Positions 57,632-64,000 of a stretch of DNA of 64,000 nucleotides are shown one piece after another. Every line of letters starts with the position of its first letter. The first letter of the stretch is position 1. Under the pieces are notes generated by a model. That model ran no database searches. It saw only the letters and a list, made by a program, of their open reading frames with translations, and was not told the origin of the DNA. The position numbers and the translations under genes are program-made. The DNA is from Euptelea pleiosperma (lineage: Eukaryota; Streptophyta; Magnoliopsida; Ranunculales; Eupteleaceae), in NCBI GenBank assembly GCA_035048495.1, contig CM068544.1:12766138-12830137 (forward strand). Reading direction: 5' to 3'.

Positions 57632-59013
57632 TTAAAGGGATCTTACCCTGTCAGAATGAGTAGCAGTAGGAATTTGCCCCGACTCTTTGAACTGTTGGAG
57701 GAGGGTGGCAAGCTGGGACTGGAACGCGGCCTGCACCTGATCAAGCACCTGTGTCTGCTGCGAGGCTACCTGGGACTCTAGGGACTCTAAGTGTGTCCTA
57801 AACTCTGCATTCTCTTTTTCCAACGACTCCAACCGCTTCCTATCCACTTCAGCCTATCTTCTAAACTCCTCATTCTCCCTCTCTAGCTGCGCACGAATCC
57901 GCTGCCCAGCTGTTGATGTTGTGGGCTTCGGTCCAGCCCCACGACCACGTATATATCCTGACCGCTCTGGTCCAAGCACTGCGATAAACCTCTGATCCTC
58001 GGTCATGGGGGCATCACCTTCCTCCAATGGCTGAGACTCTAACTTCTTAAGCTCCTCCTATATTCAAAAACAAATAACAGTAATGATAATATCAATCAAT
58101 TTAGTAGTACATAAGAAAATTGATAGGGAAACAGAGAAGGACACAAAAACTTACGTAGACTTCCTTTGATTTCGAATCAACCCAAGTGTTTTTCTTCTTA
58201 CTAAACCGAGTGGTGAACCACATGTTAGTCCGAGATGGCTCATCCCCCGTCTCAGGATCACGCTGTCATTACACAAGTTATTATATTTAATTGTTTATTT
58301 GATAACATAAGTACCCTAAACATTTTAAATGAAGCTTACACTATCATAGCTGATCCGAGAAAAGGCCTTCGTCCCAGCAATGTGTCTAATATTTTGTTTT
58401 TTCCGATTCTCCTTATTTCTGCTGCTCATCTTCTGCATTCAAGAATCACGATGTTATAAGCAATACATGTATGAATGATAGATTGAAACTGCAAGTAGTG
58501 TAACTTAATTAGCATTCACACCTTAAAGTCTTCAGAATTGTTTGAGTTGACACACCTTTGTAGCATGCCACATCTTCTTCTTGATGTCATCTGGAATGGC
58601 TTTCCACTTGGTATATTGGAGTGGGGCCATCTGTCTGACAATAATGCCCAACTCAGTGATTAATGCTTGGGCATTGTTGCCGACGGCTCGCATCAGATGT
58701 GGTGGAATGTCAACGGTTAGCTTTTCCCCCTCGCGCCTCTTCTTCATGAGTGTAATGCCCGTAGTTTTCCCCCTTCCTCTTTTTCCAGACGTGCATGACC
58801 CTGTTTAGTCAAAATACAATAACATTTATTCCATAAACCATAAAAAATACATGCATAATTTAAAATGGTACTTAACATACCGGCACTGCTGATGGCAATC
58901 TGATCTGGAGTAGACGCCTCAACTTCTATTGGGTTTGAGGGTCCTGCCTCTAATGTAGGTTGGATCTGTGAGGGTTGCCTCGCTTGGCCGCCACCTCGCC
59001 TTGTATTGACCAT
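57632..59013 (-). pseudogene. TNPA-like protein (plant transposase, Ptta/En/Spm type)
   Basis: Five exons join in phase with GT/AG borders: 59013-58881, 58800-58556, 58432-58340, 58262-58155, 58057-57632. Visible parts are a basic N-terminus (MVNTRRGGG...), a helical domain with TVDIPPHLMRAVGNNAQALI and WKAIPDDIKKKMW, MSSRNKENRKKQN, the family signature DPETGDEPSRTNMW...WVDSKSKEVY, a glycine/arginine stretch, and a C-terminal coiled coil (RLESLEKENAEFRTHLESLES). TNPA-type proteins bind subterminal repeats and help TNP2 cut. A UAG at 57854-57856 breaks the coiled coil, so this copy may be truncated by about 75 residues. A GTAAGA near 57645 could lead to one more exon. Confidence 0.8.
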
Positions 59014-59199
59014 GTCTATAGTCTATCATGCAACACTTCTCATTCTATTATTGTTTGCATTAAATATAAACTTTCATTCATACAGAATGATAACAAGATA
59101 TGTTATAAGCACACATATACACATCAAGCACATATATAGATACTAAAATAAAATATGAGCTTTCATTCAAACAAAATGATAAGGAACATGTCATACAAA

Positions 59200-62100
59200 T
59201 CACATCAAGCTATTAGTCTCACTGTGATCATCAATGTTCATTTCATCTTCTTCAGTATCATAATCAACGAAGGTACAATCATCCTCACTTTCATCATTAA
59301 TGAATGTGTCAACATCCCCATCTTCCCCTTCATCCAGCATTACAAGATTTGCATCAATAGGTATTGGAGGAATATCATCCCTTTGCCACGGCACAAAGTC
59401 ATCATCACTAACCCCCAATGTGTTTGCTACACCATGAGACTCGTTTTGTTGGTATGGCTCGTCATTACCATTCGACTCGTCATCTTCATCTTCATCTTCT
59501 GGTACATCGTACAAGTCTCGAGCTTGTGTCTTCACCACAACCTGCCAACTACTGCCTAACTTGGCGTCTTTGACATAAAAAACTTGTTCTGCTTGGGACG
59601 CTAACACAAATGGCTCGCTAGTATTCCATTTCTTTGTGACATTGACACTGGTGTAGTTGTGTTTATCTGTTTGGATTCCTCTACCTTCATTGCCGACGTC
59701 CCACCAATCACACTTAAACAGAAAAACATTGTTGCCCCCAAAATAATCTAATTGAATTATGTCTGTCAAGACACCATAGTAATCTTTGTTTTCTATTTCA
59801 TCATCTCCCTTTACGACCACGCCACTATTTTGAGTTTTTCGATACATCTCACGATTTTTTGTATGAAATCGCAGGCCATTAATGATGCAACCCTTATATC
59901 GTGTCACTCTTCTGTCAGGACCTCGTGCAATATCTAGAAGTTGCTTATTGACATGTGTATTCTCTTGATTGTACAATTGTGTAACCTGTTCATATATGTG
60001 AATGAAATAAATATAGTATTATGGTGCCAACATGTAGTGTAAAAAGATTTATGATGTATGAAACTTACACGGTCTTCAAACCATTTAGGGAACTTCTCTT
60101 CATGCCTCTTTACTACATCCCTTGGGCTCTCTTTCTCTATCTCTTCCTTGTGTTCACTATACAAAAATATACACTTATAATCACAATGCAATATAACAAG
60201 AGAGATAAATTGGACAATTGAAGAACATTAGGATAATTGTCATACGTGAGAAATGACAAAACTTCGTCGCAATTTTTCAATACGTAAATACGAGCCTGCT
60301 CCCAAGCCATGTCATCAATATATCCATATTCTCCTTTCCCAAGTGCACGACAATTCTGTGAAAAAATAGACAACCCTCGATGCATTTGTCCTTTACTTCC
60401 ATCATAATTTCTTTCTACTCTGTTGAATTTAGTCTCAACCCTATTCAAGTACGTCGAGCAGAATGTTAGGCATTCTGTGGCAATGTAACCTTCCGCGATT
60501 GACCCTTCTGGACAAGCTTTGTTGCTCACATAGCACTTCAAAGTATACAAGTACCTAATGAGATACAAATTCAAGATGATAAACAAAGGAGTGATAAAAT
60601 TTAATTCTTCACCAAGCGCATAATTAACATTAAGAATGAGAATATACTCTACCTTTCCATTGGATACATCCATCGATATTGTACTGGTCCACCAAGAATT
60701 GCCTCCCTCGCGAGATGAATAGGCAAGTGCACCATAATATCAAAGAATGATGGTGGGAATATCCTTTCTAGCTTGCAAAGTGTTACAACAATTTGACTTT
60801 CAAGCCGCTTCAAGACATCTTTCGTCAGTGTCCTTGAACACAACTCCTTAAAGAAATGGCTAAGCTCAATTAACGCCTCACATACATCATCGCTTAAGGA
60901 TCCACGTATTGCAAGTGGGAGTAATCGTTGTAAAAATACATGACAATCATGACTCTTCATGCCTGCAATACGACATTCTCTAATGTTCACACATCGAGAT
61001 ATGTTTGAGGCGTAGCCATCAGGAAACTTCACTGAAGCTAGGAATTCGCAGAAATTCCTTTTCTCAGCCACGGACATTGTGTAGCATGCAGGAGGCATTT
61101 TATAGGAATTACCATCATGCTTCATGTGTAATTGATGCCTTATACCCATGGCCTGCAAATCAAGACGAGCCTTAATGTTGTCCTTCGTCTTACCATCAAT
61201 GTTCATCAACGTCCCCAAAACATTATCACATACATTTTTCTCTATGTGCATGACATCCAAATTGTGGCGCAGTTTGAGGGTTCTCCAATAAGGCAAATTG
61301 AAAAAAATACTATGTTTTTTCCAATTTAAATCTTCGTCACGCTTCCTTTTCTTTGGCTGTGTCTTTCCAAATTTAATCGGTTCGATGTGACTTAATTGCT
61401 CAAGCACATCGTCGCCAGACAATGACTTCGGTGTCTCCCGAAATTCTGTGTTACCATCAAAAGAGCTCTTCTTACGTCGCCATATATGATCGCTTGGTAA
61501 AAAGCGACGATGACCCATATAACAAGTCTTTTTTCCATTCTTCAACCACATATAACAAGTCTCATTGTTACAAGTAGGACAAGCCAAAAACCCTTTAGTG
61601 CTCCATCCAGATAAGTTGGCATATGCAGGGTAGTCATTAATAGTCCATAGCGCCGCTGCATGCAATTGAAAATTAGTACCTGTGGAAGCATCATAAGTCA
61701 GAACGCCATCTTCCCACAACTCTTTCAACTCATCAATCAACGGTTGCAAATACACGTCAATGTCATTTCCAGGAGACTTGGGTCCAGGAATAAGTAGTGA
61801 CATAATGAAAAAAGGACTCTTCATACATTTCCATGGTGGTAGGTTGTATGGCACAAGAACAACTGGCCATGTGCTATGAGGATTACTCATGTTTGAAAAG
61901 GGACTGAATCCATCACTTGTTATCCCAAGCCTGACATTACGAGGATCTTGGGCAAACCAGCTATGCATCTTATCAAATTCTTTCCATGCTTCAGCGTCGG
62001 CCGGATGCCTCAACACCCCATCATCAATGCGCTTCTCTTTGTGCCACCTCATATCTGATGCTGTCTTCTTTGAAAGAAACAACTTTTGTAGCCTCGGTTT

Positions 62101-62898
62101 TAGTGGGAAGTAGCGCAAGATTTTTTGAGGAATCTTCTTTTGTTTGCCATCATCAAATTTATATCTAGGCTCTTTGCATTCTGGACACTCTTGTCTGTCT
62201 TTGTACTCCTTCCAGAATAATACACAATCATTTTTGCAAGCATGAATCCTCACATAGTCAAGCCCCAGGTCACGAATGATCTTTTTAGCCTCGTAATAGG
62301 AGTTGGGGAGCGTCTCACCATCAGGAAGTGCCTCCTTCAACAACTCAAGCAACATAGTGAATGATTTGTTGCTCCAATGATTAAGTATCTTTAGGTGTAG
62401 CAGCTTCACAATGAATGACAACTTGGAGAACTTCTCGCAACCTGGATACAACTTCTGGTCGACATCCTTCAACAATCTCATAAATTTATCTGCTTCCCAG
62501 TCAGGGACTCCATTCCCATTGTTGTTTGAATCTTTTCCTGCCCAAGCGTTTACGGTTGCTGCAGTGTAATGATCATGTATCATTTCTTGCATGTCATCGT
62601 GATCATCTTCATCTTCTTCGACAGGCTCATTACAATCATCATCATCATCATCAGTACTCGACTCAAACTCCTCTCCATGTAATACCCATAGATTGTAACT
62701 CTTAACTATACCATTATAATACAAATCAGCTTCCACATCATCCCGAGTATGGAAATATACATTGTTGCATTTAACACACGGACACCGAATCTTTTCCCCT
62801 GGTTCAATATGGGCATATGAAAACTCTAAGAATTGTTTAACTCCATCTTGATACTTAGAGTGTCGTCTATCCTCAATTTTCATCCAACTCTTATCCAT
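59200..62898 (-). CDS. TNP2-like CACTA transposase
   Basis: Four exons, 62898-60653, 60554-60246, 60156-60069 and 59985-59200, have GT/AG borders. Their lengths sum to 3429 nt, exactly 1143 codons, with no internal stop. In order: a transposase-associated N-terminal domain with a zinc-binding CPCVKC motif (MDKSWMKIEDRRHSKYQDGV...), an acidic linker, a second cysteine pair (CPECKEPRYK), the TNP2 domain (VRLGITSDGFSPFSNMSNPH, YDASTGTNFQLHAAALWTIN, ACPTCN), a DUF4218 region across exons 1-2 (LERIFPPSFFDIMVHLPIHL), and a DUF4216 region in exon 4 with an acidic tail. It cuts at the TIRs. The start MDKSW is chosen because it is the conserved family start; an upstream ATG at 62940 only adds a non-conserved extension. 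Confidence 0.9.
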
Positions 62899-64000
62899 AT
62901 CGGCGTGCCTAGCACAAGTTGAAGATATAAATATTTGCAAACATTTTCAGATTAAAAAGCTTTAGTAGTTGGCTGAAGTGGCATAGAATGTAGAAGTTTC
63001 TATGCTAGAGCAATCATATCATTAAGAACCAAAAAAGAGGTTATATACTTGAAAATATAACAATTTAAATGGCTTGGTAAGCAAAATTATACAGATTGAT
63101 AATGACTATCTAACAATGATAGGCAAAATGATTTGTTTAATGCTTACAATATGCGTAATCTATGTTGGATGTTAATGTTAGTGATGATCTGTTTCATACT
63201 AAAAAATGAGATAACCATTTCAATTTCAATATGCATTGAAACTCTTCGTTTTCGACATAAATTAAGGAACTTCCTTTGTTTATTGCAGTTAGGCTCCCTT
63301 AAAATGAGATAACCATTTCTATTTCAATATGCATTGATAGTGTTTGATTGGTTTTATTAATGGTTTAAAAAATGGCTGTTGTAACAGTTGAGATCAATTT
63401 CGTTTCCACACACTATGGTGGACCTACAAACCAAAAAATCAGCCTGATTAGTGATTAATAGGTGTTGGATCGATCTTTGTATCTCAAATACTACTCAAAT
63501 TCTCACAGTTGAGATCAGCCCATGAAAAGTACTTTTTAGGATTAATTCTAGCCATTGGATTGAAGCATGCTTTTTGGGTAATAAATCAAATGGCTAGAAA
63601 TTATCAATCAAACTGATTTTTAGTGTGTTCATCCACCGATAGGTGGGCTGAACTTCCACGCAGTCATTAGGCCCAAAAAATAATGCAGGGCCACGAAAGT
63701 CCTCCACATGGATTGCAACAGGACTACAAGAGTCCTATGCATCTAAATTTTTTCCCGGAGCATTTGATTGTCATGATTAGTTGTTAAATAAGATTGTCTA
63801 CCATATAAAGAGTAGAAATTTATAATTAATACCATATATATATCAGCATGTTAAAAAAGAAGGGCCTTATATGGAGCTTTCGCCTTAGGCGTCAAGTTGC
63901 ATCAAGACGACGTAGTGAGGTGAGTCTGATTTTGCTCATCAACGCTGATGAGCAGAATTGTTCAATGACACATCTGCGTTGTCTAATCCCCCTTACAACA
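62899..64000. other. Upstream region of the CACTA transposase
   Basis: An A/T-rich promoter or 5' UTR region with no gene seen. At 63420-63680 lie two oppositely directed copies of a short motif (ACCTACAAACCAAAAAATCA and reversed GATTTTTAGTGTG) also found in the gene-carrying CACTA at about 37810, 38255 and 40100. Confidence 0.5.

Larger units (their letters stand above)
55807..64000 (-). mobile_element. CACTA (En/Spm-like) element with transposase genes, one end
   Basis: The left terminus CACTACAAGAAATCTGAC is followed by 600 bp of inverted and direct TTTAGTGGCGAC / TTTAGCTGCAAC repeats. Genes run on the minus strand toward this end: TNP2-like transposase (62898-59200), then a TNPA-like gene (59013-57632). 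That is the normal En/Spm order. The other terminus is beyond the window. It lies in the leader of the family 1 element; AAA (55804-55806) is the likely 3-bp duplication. Confidence 0.92.

Noticed and set aside
59155..59559. 134-codon plus-strand frame
   Set aside because: It is antisense to exon 4 of the TNP2 gene and has no recognisable domain.

Overview
This window is plant nuclear DNA made almost wholly of nested transposable elements. I find no intact host gene. The support is: Ty3/Gypsy coding sequence of the Athila type, plant tRNA-Asp and tRNA-Met primer-binding sites, En/Spm (CACTA) transposase genes with plant-type introns, and fragments of plant metabolic genes caught inside a transposon. 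A repeat-rich angiosperm with a large genome fits; the species cannot be named from this.

Two LTR families build most of the window. Family 1 (Athila-like) has LTRs of 2.5-3.2 kb that begin TGATATTCGC and end in TTTCA, followed by a tRNA-Asp-type primer site. Family 2 has LTRs of about 3.6 kb that begin TGTAATACC and end in GTGACA, with a tRNA-Met primer site. No coding region of family 2 is seen. It may be Tekay/Del-like, but that is inference.

Layout, left half. 1-5209: the 3' part of a plus-strand family 1 element (P), ending in LTR 2397-5209. 5210-18107: a minus-strand family 1 element (M) with gag, protease, reverse transcriptase, RNase H and integrase, primer site and 5' LTR 15211-18107. 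Its integrase is split by solo LTR 5945-8549 (duplication TCTAT), and its 3' end is cut by P. M sits in a family 2 LTR (18108-20621), which sits in a second, opposite family 2 LTR (20622-24455). The second also carries solo LTR 21603-24150 (duplication ATTGT). That LTR lies in an old family 1 LTR (24456-29991), which also holds the complete solo family 2 LTR 26298-29918 (duplication AAAAG).

Right half. 30858-51081 is a minus-strand family 2 element with only about 0.8 kb between its LTRs. It has a primer site and a polypurine tract but no genes, so it looks like a LARD-type non-autonomous element. Its 3' LTR is split by a 10.2-kb CACTA element (31469-41678) that carries exon fragments of peroxisomal 3-ketoacyl-CoA thiolase and of UDP-apiose/xylose synthase. 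Its interior is split by solo LTR 45222-50194 (duplication ATAGT), which itself holds an inverted LTR (47229-49491). Its 5' LTR is entered by another family 2 LTR (51082), that one by a family 1 element (LTR 51898-55091, primer site 55094), and that one by a second CACTA element (55807 to beyond 64000). The second CACTA encodes a four-exon TNP2 transposase with a continuous frame and a five-exon TNPA-like protein with one stop codon.

The most unusual signal is a short palindrome (arms CCGGAGTTGCAG and CTGCAACTCCGG, 1-6 nt apart) found about 15 times, almost always in the transcribed part of family 1 LTRs, including copies with matched changes in both arms.
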